Below are positions 45,637 to 54,831 of a stretch of 64,000 nucleotides of DNA, in pieces. A model generated the notes under the pieces. That model saw only the letters and a list, made by a program, of their open reading frames with translations. It made no database searches and had not been told where the DNA came from. How positions within the stretch are numbered: the stretch's first letter is position 1; each line of letters starts with the position of its first letter. Origin of the DNA: Zunongwangia mangrovi (GTDB lineage Bacteria; Bacteroidota; Bacteroidia; Flavobacteriales; Flavobacteriaceae); assembly GCF_900112105.1 (NCBI RefSeq), contig NZ_FOKV01000001.1:372001-436000 (forward strand). Direction: 5' to 3'. The position numbers were made by a program, and so were the translations under genes.

Positions 45637-47022
45637 ATGAAACATCTTTCAAAATTACTTTTGTTATCGATGGTCGTGTTGGGTATAGGTTCTGCAAATG
45701 CACAGGATGAAAATAACCCATGGGCTATAGGCATTGGTACCAATGCTGTTGATTTTTATCCTACAGGAAATGGTGCTCCTCTTAGTAACGGAATGTTCGA
45801 TGAATATTTTAATACTGGAGACCATTGGAATATTCTTCCATCTGTATCTCAACTAACTGTTGGTAGATATATTGGTGCTGGCTTAGTAGCAGAAATCGAC
45901 GGATCTATAAACCAAATCAATGATTTCGGTGACCGTTCTGTTAACGATCTTTCTTACTACTCTGTAGACGGATCGATAAATTATTCTCTAAGAGCAATGC
46001 TAAATAATGGATGGTTTGATCCAGTTGTTGGAGTTGGTGGTGGTTACACTTGGGTTGGTGATCAGGATTCAGATGATATTGAAAACTTCGACGCTCCAAC
46101 TTTAAATGGTAGCTTAGGAATCAATTTCTGGTTTACAGACAATCTTGCATTATTTGTTGAGTCTAAATACAAACATGCTTTTGAACCTGAAATGGGTCAA
46201 CACTTTCAACATAGTGCTGGTATTAAGTTCATGTTTGGTGGAACAGATACAGATGGTGATGGAATCTATGACAAAGACGACGAATGTCCAGAAACTCCAG
46301 GTCTTCCAGAATTCAACGGATGTCCAGATTCAGATGGTGATGGAATCCCAGACAAAGATGATGAATGTCCAAATACTCCAGGTTTAGCTGAGTTTAACGG
46401 ATGTCCTGATACTGATGGTGACGGTGTTCCAGATCCAGAAGACGAATGTCCAGAAACTCCAGGTTTAGCTGAGTTTAACGGATGTCCAGATTCAGATGGT
46501 GACGGTGTTCCAGATAAGGATGATGAATGTCCTGAAGTTGCAGGTCTTCCAGAATTTGACGGTTGTCCAGATTCAGATGGCGATGGTGTGCCAGACAAAG
46601 AAGATGAATGTCCAGATGTTGCAGGAACTGTAGCAAATAACGGATGTCCAGAGCCTACTGCAGAAGTAGTAAGCGAATTAAACGAATATTCAAATACTAT
46701 TTTATTTGACTTTAATAAAGCATCGATAAGAAGCGAGTCTGAAGAAGCCTTAAATTCTATCGCTGATATCATGAAAGAATACGATCATACTACTTTCCAT
46801 ATCGAAGGACATACAGATAGTGTTGGTAGTGATGAATATAACCTGAAACTATCTAAAGAAAGAGCTGCTTCTGTAAGAGAATTTCTAGTTGAAGCTGGTA
46901 TCCCATCTGATAGATTAACTTCTGAAGGTTACGGTGAAAGTAGACCAATCGCTACTAATAGCACTGATGCTGGTAGACAGGAAAACAGAAGAGTACAGAT
47001 CTCTTTAAAGGAAGATGAGTAA
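45637..47022 (+). CDS. OmpA family outer-membrane protein with TSP3 repeats
   Basis: A 461-residue major outer-membrane protein. A signal peptide (residues 1-~22, ending ANA) precedes an N-terminal 8-stranded barrel (~25-200). Five Ca-binding thrombospondin type 3 repeats follow, each 27 residues (DxDGDGxxDxxDxCP). Residues ~350-461 are the OmpA peptidoglycan-binding domain (FNKASIRSESEEALNSIAD, IEGHTDSVGSDEYNLKLSKERA, NRRVQI). It should tie the outer membrane to the cell wall. Carries the strongest promoter in the window and its own terminator. Confidence 0.95.
   Translation: MKHLSKLLLLSMVVLGIGSANAQDENNPWAIGIGTNAVDFYPTGNGAPLSNGMFDEYFNTGDHWNILPSVSQLTVGRYIGAGLVAEIDGSINQINDFGDRSVNDLSYYSVDGSINYSLRAMLNNGWFDPVVGVGGGYTWVGDQDSDDIENFDAPTLNGSLGINFWFTDNLALFVESKYKHAFEPEMGQHFQHSAGIKFMFGGTDTDGDGIYDKDDECPETPGLPEFNGCPDSDGDGIPDKDDECPNTPGLAEFNGCPDTDGDGVPDPEDECPETPGLAEFNGCPDSDGDGVPDKDDECPEVAGLPEFDGCPDSDGDGVPDKEDECPDVAGTVANNGCPEPTAEVVSELNEYSNTILFDFNKASIRSESEEALNSIADIMKEYDHTTFHIEGHTDSVGSDEYNLKLSKERAASVREFLVEAGIPSDRLTSEGYGESRPIATNSTDAGRQENRRVQISLKEDE
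46246..46650 (+). repeat. Five tandem 81 bp TSP3-encoding repeats
   Basis: Five in-frame 81 bp units, each encoding a 27-residue TSP3 repeat. The 3rd and 4th share long identical DNA stretches, so unit gain or loss by recombination is possible. A long minus-strand open frame here is only a by-product of the repeat. Confidence 0.92.
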
Positions 47023-47071
47023 TTATTTATAATATTGCTAACAAACAATTGTTAGAAACACTATAAATCTC

Positions 47072-47106
47072 AAAAAAACGCGCTGAATGCTCAGCGCGTT
47101 TTTTAT
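47072..47106 (+). terminator. Terminator of the OmpA gene
   Basis: AACGCGCTGA-ATGC-TCAGCGCGTT inside A and T runs. The T tract ends only ~10 bases before the next ATG (47116). Confidence 0.93.
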
Positions 47107-47115
47107 TTTTATCTT

Positions 47116-49857
47116 ATGAAATCATTTATTCGCCAGATGCTGGAAAAACTTCAGCAAGAGGAGACTCCAATTTCAGATTTGGTATTCGTTTTACCCAGTA
47201 AGAGAGCAGGTGCTTTTTTGCTGAATGAACTTACCCAACTTACTGCTTCTACTATTTTTGCTCCCAAAATTTATAGCATAGAAGAATTTACTGAAGAAGT
47301 TTCTGGCTTAAAGTCTATAGATAACACCACTACGCTTTTCGAATTCTACGAAGTTTATCAAAAGCTTACTGAAAAGGAAGAATTAGAAAGTTTCGAAACC
47401 TTTTTGGCTTGGGCGCAAAGTTTGATCCACGATTTTAACGAAATTGATCGCTATTTAATTGATGCTGAAAAGTTTTTCGATTACCTGGCAGACATCCAGG
47501 ATATTAATCACTGGTCGAAGCAAAATAGAACTGAACTTATTGAAAATTACCTGAAGTTTTGGAATCAGTTACCGCAATATTATTCAGTTTTAAAGGAAAA
47601 TCTTTTTGAAAAAAAGCAAGGTTATCAGGGATTAATTTATCGCTCAGCGGCTTCAAAAATTGCGGACTATGCCGAAAAAAAATCAGCTCAAAAACATATA
47701 TTCTTAGGTTTTAACGCACTAAATTCCGCAGAACAGGTCATTTTTCAGGAATTATTACAGAAAGATTTAGCGACAGTTTTTTGGGATATAGACAATGTGT
47801 TTCTAAAAGATTATCATCATGAAGCTTCTTTATTTATTCGGGAATATTTAAAAGACTGGCCATTTTATAAGGAAAATCCGCTTAATCCGGGTATCGAAGA
47901 ATATCGCAAAGAAAAAGACATCGCAATTACCGGAATTCCTAAAAATATTGGGCAGGCGAAATATTTAGCTGAACTACTGGCCGATAAAAGTGAAGCCGAA
48001 TTAGAAAAAACCGCCATCGTTTTAGGCGACGAAAGCTTGTTGTTACCTATTTTAAATAGTTTACCGCCCAACGTAAGAGATTTGAACATTACGATGGGAT
48101 TTCCGCTTAAAAATGCACCGGTAACTTCTTTATTTAATTCACTTTTTGATCTACATAGCAAATCAGGTTCCAGCTATTACTATAAAAATGTAATTGCGAT
48201 CATAAATCATCCTTCGCTGCATCAAATTTTAAAACCATATGCTTCAGCATTTATTCAGAAGATCAATAAAGAGAATACGGTATATTTGAAATTCGATGAT
48301 ATTGAAGCTAATTTTCCAGAAGAGCTCAAAGAATTTATTAGATGGTGTTTTAAAAGTTGGGAGAATTCGGCCAAAATCGCCATCGAGAATTTTCAGAAAA
48401 TCGTTTTCAGTATAAAAAATAATTTAAAAGAAGCGCAGGCTAGTAAACTACAACTGGAATTTTTATACCATTTTCATAAGCTGTTTAATCAGCTTCAAAC
48501 TTTAAATCACACCTATCCACACATTAGTAGCTTAACCGCGTTGCGTAATTTTTATAATGAGATTATGAGCACGCAAAGTTTAGATTTTCAGGGAAGGCCG
48601 TTTAAAGGTTTACAGCTTATGGGAATGTTAGAATCGCGTGCGCTGGATTTTGAAAACGTAATTATCACATCGGTTAACGAAGGCACTTTACCCTCAGGAA
48701 AATCGAATAATTCGTTTATTCCTTACGACCTTAAAAAGTCCTATAATCTGCCAACTTACCGAGAAAAAGATGCGGTGTACACCTATCACTTTTACCGACT
48801 TTTGCAGCGGGCCAGAAAAGTTACCATGCTTTATAATACAGAAAGTGGCGGATTAAATTCCGGAGAAAAAAGTAGATTTTTAACTCAGTTGGAGATTGAA
48901 AAACAACCGAAGCATAATTTAAAGATCAATACTGTTTCGCCAAAAGTGCCCAAAGTAAGTAACGAGTTGAAAGTGATTGAGAAAACCCCGGCGATGATCC
49001 AAAAATTAAAAAGTCTCGCAAATTATGGATTTTCGCCTTCAGCATTAACCAGTTACATCAGGAATCCATTAGACTTTTATTATCAATATGTTCTTGGTGT
49101 GAAAGAGGAAGAGGAAGTTGAAGAAACCGTCGCTTACAATACGCTGGGAACGGTAATCCATGACAGTTTAGAGGAGTTTTATCAGCCATTAGAAGGACAG
49201 ATCTTAACTGAAGCGCATATTCTGGATTTTAGAAAACGTATTGGCCAGGAAGTCGCGACTCAATTTCATAAAACTTATACAAAATCACCAATCTTACAGG
49301 GTAAAAACTACCTAATTTTTGAAATAGCCAAGCGTTATCTATCCAACTTTTTAGACCTGGAAAGTAATCGTATTAAAAAAGGAGAAGAAATAAAGATCCT
49401 AAAGATCGAAAAAAATCTAAAGTCGAAAATCGATATTCCTGAGCTTAATTTTCCGGTATACATAAAGGGAAAGGTAGACCGTGTTGAAAATTGTAACGGT
49501 ATCACCAGAATTATTGACTATAAAACTGGAAAGGTAGAACAAAGTAAAATAGAAATTGTAGATTGGGAAAACATCACTACAGATTACGACAAGTATAGCA
49601 AGAGTTTTCAGGTCCTTGCTTACGCTACCATGATGAAAAATGAAGAAAATCTTTCGCTTCCTGTTGAGGGCGGAATAATTTCCTTTAAAAACCTGAAAGC
49701 TGGTCTATTAAAATTTGCGAAAAAAGAGAATCCAAGAAGCAGAACTAAGAATTATTCGATTACAGAAGATACTTTTTTAGCCTACCAGGACCAATTAAAA
49801 AAATTAATTACTGAAATTTGTAATCCGGCGATTCCATTCACCGAAAAAGAGATTTAA
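47116..49857 (+). CDS. addB: AddB-like PD-(D/E)XK nuclease family protein
   Basis: A 913-residue protein with the AddB layout: a helicase-like N-terminal part (LVFVLPSKRAGAFLLNEL, later VIITSVNEGTLPSGKSNNSF) and a C-terminal nuclease (VYIKGKVDRVENCNG, IIDYKTGKVEQ with Asp801 and Lys803). No Walker A motif is visible in the N-terminus, so the helicase part is probably inactive. The Cys residues of the AddB iron-sulfur clasp are not found where expected (YIRNPLDFYYQYVLGV has Asn in place of Cys). The presumed partner is the AddA-like protein at 41098. Four bases separate it from the hydrolase gene. Confidence 0.82.
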   Translation: MKSFIRQMLEKLQQEETPISDLVFVLPSKRAGAFLLNELTQLTASTIFAPKIYSIEEFTEEVSGLKSIDNTTTLFEFYEVYQKLTEKEELESFETFLAWAQSLIHDFNEIDRYLIDAEKFFDYLADIQDINHWSKQNRTELIENYLKFWNQLPQYYSVLKENLFEKKQGYQGLIYRSAASKIADYAEKKSAQKHIFLGFNALNSAEQVIFQELLQKDLATVFWDIDNVFLKDYHHEASLFIREYLKDWPFYKENPLNPGIEEYRKEKDIAITGIPKNIGQAKYLAELLADKSEAELEKTAIVLGDESLLLPILNSLPPNVRDLNITMGFPLKNAPVTSLFNSLFDLHSKSGSSYYYKNVIAIINHPSLHQILKPYASAFIQKINKENTVYLKFDDIEANFPEELKEFIRWCFKSWENSAKIAIENFQKIVFSIKNNLKEAQASKLQLEFLYHFHKLFNQLQTLNHTYPHISSLTALRNFYNEIMSTQSLDFQGRPFKGLQLMGMLESRALDFENVIITSVNEGTLPSGKSNNSFIPYDLKKSYNLPTYREKDAVYTYHFYRLLQRARKVTMLYNTESGGLNSGEKSRFLTQLEIEKQPKHNLKINTVSPKVPKVSNELKVIEKTPAMIQKLKSLANYGFSPSALTSYIRNPLDFYYQYVLGVKEEEEVEETVAYNTLGTVIHDSLEEFYQPLEGQILTEAHILDFRKRIGQEVATQFHKTYTKSPILQGKNYLIFEIAKRYLSNFLDLESNRIKKGEEIKILKIEKNLKSKIDIPELNFPVYIKGKVDRVENCNGITRIIDYKTGKVEQSKIEIVDWENITTDYDKYSKSFQVLAYATMMKNEENLSLPVEGGIISFKNLKAGLLKFAKKENPRSRTKNYSITEDTFLAYQDQLKKLITEICNPAIPFTEKEI

Positions 49858-49861
49858 GCTT

Positions 49862-50761
49862 ATGGAAATTACGAAAAAGAAAAATGTACAGATCGAAGGA
49901 AAACATGACAAACCCATTCTTTGCGATCTGTTTTATCAAGACGATCAAAAACCAAAACCGGTGGTAATTTTTTGCCATGGTTATAAAGGTTTTAAAGATT
50001 GGGGTGCATGGGATAAAATGGCCGAAACTTTTGCTGAAAAAGGCTATTTTTTTGTGAAATTTAATTTTTCACATAACGGAACCACTCCAGAGAATCCAAC
50101 CGAATTCTTAAATATCGAGGCTTTTGGTGATAATAATTATACCATCGAGCTGGATGATCTACAATCTGTGATCGATTGGATCTTATTACCAGATTTTCCA
50201 AATGCGGTCCAAGTTGATGTTAGCCATATTAATCTTATTGGGCACTCACGTGGTGGTGCCATCGCAATCATAAAAGCGGCGAACGAAAAACGAATTACCA
50301 GATTGGTAACTTTTGCTGCCCCAACAGATCTTGGAGCTAAATTTCCAACTGGCAAAGACCTCGAAAAATGGGAGAAAAAAGGCGTGCAATATATTGTAAA
50401 CAGTAGAACGAAACAACAACTACCTCACCACTACCAGTTTTATAGGAATTACAAGGAAAATAAAGAGCGCCTTAATGTAAAGAATGCTACCAAAAAACTG
50501 GAAATTCCGCATTTAATTGCTCACGGAAGTAATGATACTACGGTTTCTATTTCCTGCTCTGGAGAGCTTTTTGAATGGAGCCCGATCTCAAAATTGTTAC
50601 TGGTAGAAAACGCGAATCATGTTTTTGAAGCTTCTCATCCATGGGACAAAGAAGAACTTCCAGAAAAGTTACAATATTTATTAGATAGAACATTTCCATT
50701 TATCGCTGCGGAAGTTCAGGATCTTATTGATGAATATGGCGATACAGATGATGATAACTAG
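49862..50761 (+). CDS. Alpha/beta hydrolase
   Basis: A 299-residue serine hydrolase. The oxyanion-hole motif is FCHGYKGFKDWGAW, the nucleophile elbow GHSRGG (Ser129), an acid probably in AHGSNDTTV, and the catalytic His in NANHVFEASHPW. It matches esterase/dienelactone-hydrolase-type proteins; the substrate is unknown. It has no signal peptide. Starts four bases after the AddB-like stop and is probably co-transcribed with it. A terminator follows. Confidence 0.88.
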   Translation: MEITKKKNVQIEGKHDKPILCDLFYQDDQKPKPVVIFCHGYKGFKDWGAWDKMAETFAEKGYFFVKFNFSHNGTTPENPTEFLNIEAFGDNNYTIELDDLQSVIDWILLPDFPNAVQVDVSHINLIGHSRGGAIAIIKAANEKRITRLVTFAAPTDLGAKFPTGKDLEKWEKKGVQYIVNSRTKQQLPHHYQFYRNYKENKERLNVKNATKKLEIPHLIAHGSNDTTVSISCSGELFEWSPISKLLLVENANHVFEASHPWDKEELPEKLQYLLDRTFPFIAAEVQDLIDEYGDTDDDN

Positions 50762-50805
50762 AGATTTGTATTTTATTCAAAAAAAATAATTTAATTTTTT
50801 GATCT

Positions 50806-50848
50806 AACCTCCTCCTTCTCCCACGATTGTAGGAGGTTTCTTTTTTTC
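50806..50848 (+). terminator. Terminator of the addB-hydrolase unit
   Basis: AACCTCCT at 50806-50813 pairs with AGGAGGTT at 50831-50838; TCTTTTTTTCTT follows. Confidence 0.82.
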
Positions 50849-50863
50849 TTTTCCTATTGCAAT

Positions 50864-50871
50864 TATCTTTG
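50864..50871 (+). promoter_or_regulatory. -7 box of the DUF4468 gene
   Basis: TATCTTTG matches TAnnTTTG, 17 bases before the ATG at 50889. Confidence 0.6.
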
Positions 50872-50888
50872 AACAAAATTTGATAAAA

Positions 50889-51464
50889 ATGAAAAGCTTC
50901 TTAATCTTTTTCCTGCTTATAAGTATCACTGCCACTGCTCAATTTAATGAAAAAGGTAATTTATACTATGAAGAGACGATCGACGTAAAAGGTAAATCTC
51001 GGCAGCAAATCAAAGAAAAACTGCATGAATGGCTTTTGGCCGAATTTACTCGAGCGAACATAAAAGCTTCAAAAAACACCAAAGATGAAATGATCGCAGA
51101 CATTACTTCTAAAGTTGAAGTAAAACAAGGAACCGCGACACTGCCAATGGATATTTACTTTGGGATTCTAAGTAGTTTTAAAGATGAAGAATTTACCATT
51201 CAATTAAGTCATATCGATATTGGCCCAACCCAAACTCCGGTTAAAATTGGTTTTCCAGATTTCGAATCTTTTAAAGATGAAATGCAAGAAACTGTAAATA
51301 GATTAAGCGGTGACGCCAAAGCAAAAAATCAGGCTATTCTGGACGACGAAGAAAAAATGAAAAGCATTTACGATCGCGGATTACAAAACCATGATAACAT
51401 GCTTTCTTCTGTAAAGAAATATATCAGCGGATTAGTGAATCGATTGAAAGCAGAAATAAAATAA
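50889..51464 (+). CDS. DUF4468 domain-containing exported protein
   Basis: A ~191-residue secreted protein. A short signal peptide (MKSFLIFFLLISITATAQ) is followed by YYEETIDVKGKSRQQIKEKLHEWL, which matches the start of DUF4468 (a TBP-like fold), and a helical C-terminus. Function unknown. The frame begins at TTG 50880; the ATG at 50889 gives a clean signal peptide and the better distance to the -7 box. It shares a bidirectional terminator with the convergent tRNA gene. Confidence 0.75.
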   Translation: MKSFLIFFLLISITATAQFNEKGNLYYEETIDVKGKSRQQIKEKLHEWLLAEFTRANIKASKNTKDEMIADITSKVEVKQGTATLPMDIYFGILSSFKDEEFTIQLSHIDIGPTQTPVKIGFPDFESFKDEMQETVNRLSGDAKAKNQAILDDEEKMKSIYDRGLQNHDNMLSSVKKYISGLVNRLKAEIK

Positions 51465-51490
51465 AAAACCCCGCAAATATGCGAGGTTTT
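51463..51490. terminator. Bidirectional terminator, DUF4468 / tRNA-Ala
   Basis: AACCCCGCA at 51467-51475 pairs with TGCGAGGTT at 51480-51488 (one wobble). On the minus strand T6 follows, right for the tRNA; on the plus strand TTTT follows. Confidence 0.8.
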
Positions 51491-51491
51491 G

Positions 51492-51565
51492 TGGAGAATA
51501 TCGGAGTCGAACCGATGACCTTTTGGCTGCCAGCCAAACGCTCTAGCCAGCTGAGCTAATCCCCC
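51492..51565 (-). tRNA. tRNA-Ala (anticodon GGC)
   Basis: A 74-base cloverleaf. Acceptor GGGGGAT pairs with ATTCTCC (two G-T pairs), the D arm is GCTCAGCTGGCTAGAGC, the anticodon arm is TTTGG-CTGGCAG-CCAAA with GGC at positions 34-36, and the T arm contains GGTTCGACTCC. The discriminator is A and the 3' CCA is not encoded. Confidence 0.96.
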
Positions 51566-51621
51566 GTTTGATGCAAGCAAATTTAAAAATTTTATCCAAA
51601 TAAAAAAGTTTTTTAAACCTA

Positions 51622-52125
51622 ATGATAAAACCCGCCCTAACCGAAGATCTTACCGAGATAAAACGCTTAACTGAGCGTTGTGCGCAGGCTATGGCAGATA
51701 AAGGGATCTACCAGTGGAACGAGCATTATCCATCTAAAGAAAAGCTAGCTGCAGATATTAAAAAGAACGAATTGTATAAGCTCACAAATGCTGAAAATGA
51801 GATTATGGGAATCATAGTACTATCTCCAGAAATGGACAATGAGTATATCCCAATAAAGTGGCTTACCAAAAACGAAAACAATATTTACGTGCATCGGCTG
51901 GCTACAGATCCTATTTTTTGGGGACTGGGAAATGGAAAAAAGCTAATGGATTTTGCTGAAGATTTTGCCAAAAACCATAATTATAATTCTGTGCGTTTAG
52001 ACACCTTTAGCCAGAACAAAAGAAACCACCGTTTTTACGAATCTCGAGGCTATAAAAGATTGGGCGACATTTTCTTCCCTAAACAAAGCGAACATCCGTT
52101 TCATTGTTACGAATTAGTTCTTTAA
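51622..52125 (+). CDS. GNAT family N-acetyltransferase
   Basis: A 167-residue acetyl-CoA-dependent acyltransferase of the GNAT fold: IYVHRLATDPIFWGLGNGKKLMDFAEDFA carries motif A with the R/QxxGxG/A-like pyrophosphate loop (here WGLGNGKK). YNSVRLDTFSQNKRNHRFYESRGYKRLG is motif B. Substrate unknown. The MATE transporter starts 24 bases downstream but has its own -7 box. Confidence 0.9.
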   Translation: MIKPALTEDLTEIKRLTERCAQAMADKGIYQWNEHYPSKEKLAADIKKNELYKLTNAENEIMGIIVLSPEMDNEYIPIKWLTKNENNIYVHRLATDPIFWGLGNGKKLMDFAEDFAKNHNYNSVRLDTFSQNKRNHRFYESRGYKRLGDIFFPKQSEHPFHCYELVL

Positions 52126-52136
52126 AAAAACCCGTC

Positions 52137-52144
52137 TATCTTTG
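52137..52144 (+). promoter_or_regulatory. -7 box abutting the MATE start codon
   Basis: TATCTTTG matches TAnnTTTG and ends 5 bases before the ATG at 52150, implying a leaderless or nearly leaderless transcript. Confidence 0.6.
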
Positions 52145-52149
52145 CCAAT

Positions 52150-53490
52150 ATGGCCAAATTAGATACCTCAGCAGTAAGTTTTAAAAACATCAACAGGATT
52201 GCAATTCCCGCGATCATAGCAGGTATTGCAGAGCCTTTAATTTCGCTTACCGATATTGCAGTAATTGGAAATGTAAAAGATAACTCGGTTGAAGCTTTGG
52301 CTGCCGCTGGTATCGTAGGTTCCTTTTTATCTGCTGTGATCTGGATCCTGGCGCAAACAAAAACAGCGATCTCCGCAAAAGTGTCTCAGCATCTTGGGGC
52401 TAATCGTCTTCATGCCGTGAAAACATTAGTTCCACAAACGATCGTTTTTAATCTTTTCCTAAGTCTTTTGATCTACGGAATTACCGCTCCGCTTGCCCGA
52501 CTAATTTTTAGTGCGTACAATGCTGAAGGCTTAATCCTTAATTACTCGGTAAGTTATTATCAGATTAGAGCTATTGGTTTTCCTTTAACGCTACTTACGT
52601 TTACCATTTTTGGTGTTTTTAGAGGTTTACAAAATACCTCCTGGGCTATGAAATCTAGTCTAAGCGGTGCTTTGGTGAATATTGCATTAGATTATATTTT
52701 GGTTTATGGGATCGATGGTTATATCCCGGCAATGCATCTAGAAGGTGCCGCTTATGCAAGTCTTGCTGCCCAGGCAACCATGTTTATCATCGCCTTGTGG
52801 TATTTCTTTAAAAAAACACCATTTCATTTAAAACCAAGCTTAAAACTTAATCCAGAATTTAAGCCGCTTTTGGTGATGGCAGCTAATCTTTTTTTGAGAA
52901 CGCTTTCGCTAAATATCGCGATTATGCTGGCCAATGCTTATGCAACAGATTACGGCGAAAATTATATCGCAGCACAGAGTATCTTAATGAATATCTGGTT
53001 GTTTTTTAGCTTTTTTATCGATGGTTATGCCAATGCAGGTAATGCGATTGGCGGTAAACTGCTTGGCGCCAGAGACTATAAAAATCTTTGGGGCCTCAGC
53101 AAAAAGATTTCAAAATACGCAGTCTTGATCGCTTTGATCTTAATGGCCATCTGCGGAATTTTCTATGGTCAAATAGGCATTTTATTTAATAAAGACGAGG
53201 CGGTATTAGCTTTATTTGCTTCTGCTTTTTGGATCGTACTGTTAATGCAGCCCATTAATGCTATCGCTTTTATGTTCGACGGAATTTTTAAAGGTTTAGG
53301 TGAAGCGGCCTACCTACGAAACCTTCTGCTAGTAGCCACATTTTTAGGATTCACCCCGGCCTTATTAATTTCAGATTATTTTGGGTTGAAATTGTATGCA
53401 ATATGGATAGGATTTTTTGTTTGGATGCTTATTAGAGCAAGCGGACTAGTAATTAAATTCCGAAGAAAATATTTAAACAAAGAGGTTTAG
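52150..53490 (+). CDS. MATE family efflux transporter (DinF-like)
   Basis: A 446-residue multidrug/oligosaccharide exporter with 12 hydrophobic segments in two six-helix halves. The N-terminal NRIAIPAIIAGIAEPLISLTDIAVIG and the G-rich loop RGLQNTSWAMKSSLSGALVNIALDYILV fit the DinF-type MATE group. It would export cationic or aromatic compounds using sodium or protons. The stop is one base from the convergent histidine kinase stop; no terminator lies between. Confidence 0.93.
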   Translation: MAKLDTSAVSFKNINRIAIPAIIAGIAEPLISLTDIAVIGNVKDNSVEALAAAGIVGSFLSAVIWILAQTKTAISAKVSQHLGANRLHAVKTLVPQTIVFNLFLSLLIYGITAPLARLIFSAYNAEGLILNYSVSYYQIRAIGFPLTLLTFTIFGVFRGLQNTSWAMKSSLSGALVNIALDYILVYGIDGYIPAMHLEGAAYASLAAQATMFIIALWYFFKKTPFHLKPSLKLNPEFKPLLVMAANLFLRTLSLNIAIMLANAYATDYGENYIAAQSILMNIWLFFSFFIDGYANAGNAIGGKLLGARDYKNLWGLSKKISKYAVLIALILMAICGIFYGQIGILFNKDEAVLALFASAFWIVLLMQPINAIAFMFDGIFKGLGEAAYLRNLLLVATFLGFTPALLISDYFGLKLYAIWIGFFVWMLIRASGLVIKFRRKYLNKEV

Positions 53491-53491
53491 A

Positions 53492-54709
53492 CTATAAAGC
53501 TTCAGCCGATTCTATATTTGATTTTAACGGCATATGAAAACTAAAACAGGTTTTCCCTTCATTTGATTCTACATAAAGATCGCCATGATGAGCTTTGGCT
53601 ATTTCTGAAGCAATGTAAAGCCCAAGGCCCAACCCATTTTCGTTACTTTTAGCCTTACTTTTAAAATATGGTTTAAATAGGTTTTCCTGATGCTTTTCTA
53701 AAATTGTTTCCCCATAATTGATTACCGCAAGAGAAAACTCTGAATTTTCACTTGAGATTTCTACTTCTACAGGTTCTTTAGACTCGCTATGTTTTAAAGC
53801 ATTTGTCAATAAATTAGAAAGCAATTGTGCAATTCTATTAATATCACAATCAACATCATGACTCAGGTTTATATTGGTTTCGATTAACCTGTTATCGTTT
53901 AATATTTTACTTTCTGCAATAACCTCATGCAATTCCTTTTCTAGCTCAATATTGTCACTTTTTAGATGCAGACTAATACCATCGCCTAAATTACCTTTAG
54001 CAAAATCTAAAAGATTATCTATAAGACTTTGCATCCTATAAGAAGTAGATTTAATGATTTCTGCCTGCTTTTTTGCAGCATCAGGTATTTTTGCGCTTAA
54101 CAGCATATCTGCACACATTCTTGTAGTACCTATAGGATTTCTAAGATCGTGCCCTAAAACTGCGACAAATGTTTCCCGCAACTCTGCTATTTCCTGCTGT
54201 TTCTTAATCTTTCTATTAGCATGATTAAGTTTATGTATAGCTTCTAAATGAAAAGAAATTAGATCTGTATACAGCTTAAACATGTTTTTTATCCTATCGT
54301 TATTGATCTTTGCCGGTTTTGGATCGATAGCGCATAATGTTCCAAAAAAGGAACCGTCTTTTAAAAAAATAGGATATGAGATATAACTTTTAAAGCCATA
54401 TTGTTGGGGTGTATGGTGATTACAAAAAATCGCGTTACTATCTACATCTTCAATGATTACAGGAATATGATGCTGCCTAATTTCATTACAAATGGTAGAT
54501 CCAACATCCAGCTCGTCACCAGGTCGCAAGCCAAAATCGATATCATCTTTAGAAACTCCTGTGATCCATCGCTCTTTGGTAACTCTCGCTACGGCAACAA
54601 ATCGCATATTCGAGGAGCTACTAATTACATTTAGTAATTCGTGGATTCCTGGAATCTCATTTATATCTTCGATATCTTTTCTTAGGTCTAAACTTTTTTC
54701 TGTTCCCAT
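53492..54709 (-). CDS. GAF-domain sensor histidine kinase, cytoplasmic
   Basis: A ~405-residue kinase without membrane segments. Residues ~1-165 form a GAF sensor domain (GSFFGTLCAIDPKP is the typical GAF strand motif), then a HisKA domain with FVAVLGHDLRNPIGTTRM holding the phosphoacceptor His, then HATPase_c with LLTNALKHSE (N box) and NGLGLGLYIASEI (G box). The frame opens 48 bases upstream, but the ATG at 54709 is preferred because the extra residues (MCCRFSNSYIPP) look unstructured. Orphan kinase: no response regulator is adjacent. Confidence 0.9.
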   Translation of the reverse strand: MGTEKSLDLRKDIEDINEIPGIHELLNVISSSSNMRFVAVARVTKERWITGVSKDDIDFGLRPGDELDVGSTICNEIRQHHIPVIIEDVDSNAIFCNHHTPQQYGFKSYISYPIFLKDGSFFGTLCAIDPKPAKINNDRIKNMFKLYTDLISFHLEAIHKLNHANRKIKKQQEIAELRETFVAVLGHDLRNPIGTTRMCADMLLSAKIPDAAKKQAEIIKSTSYRMQSLIDNLLDFAKGNLGDGISLHLKSDNIELEKELHEVIAESKILNDNRLIETNINLSHDVDCDINRIAQLLSNLLTNALKHSESKEPVEVEISSENSEFSLAVINYGETILEKHQENLFKPYFKSKAKSNENGLGLGLYIASEIAKAHHGDLYVESNEGKTCFSFHMPLKSNIESAEAL

Positions 54710-54831
54710 ATAATTTGAATACGGCGGAATATACGAATTAGAAAATCTGCAACACAATTACTAACATTCTTTTGTGAAAGATGGATTCGCAAATCCTTAT
54801 TAGAATTTTTACTTTTGATAAAACTTGAATT

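Noticed and set aside
46266-46772. 168-residue minus-strand frame, Ser/Gly/Pro-rich and repetitive
   Set aside because: It is the antisense reading of the TSP3 repeats of the OmpA gene; the 81-base period keeps the frame open without selection.
47116-49857. A CRISPR-associated Cas4-type nuclease
   Set aside because: The PD-(D/E)XK domain is the C-terminus of a 913-residue AddB-like protein; no cas genes or repeat arrays are present.
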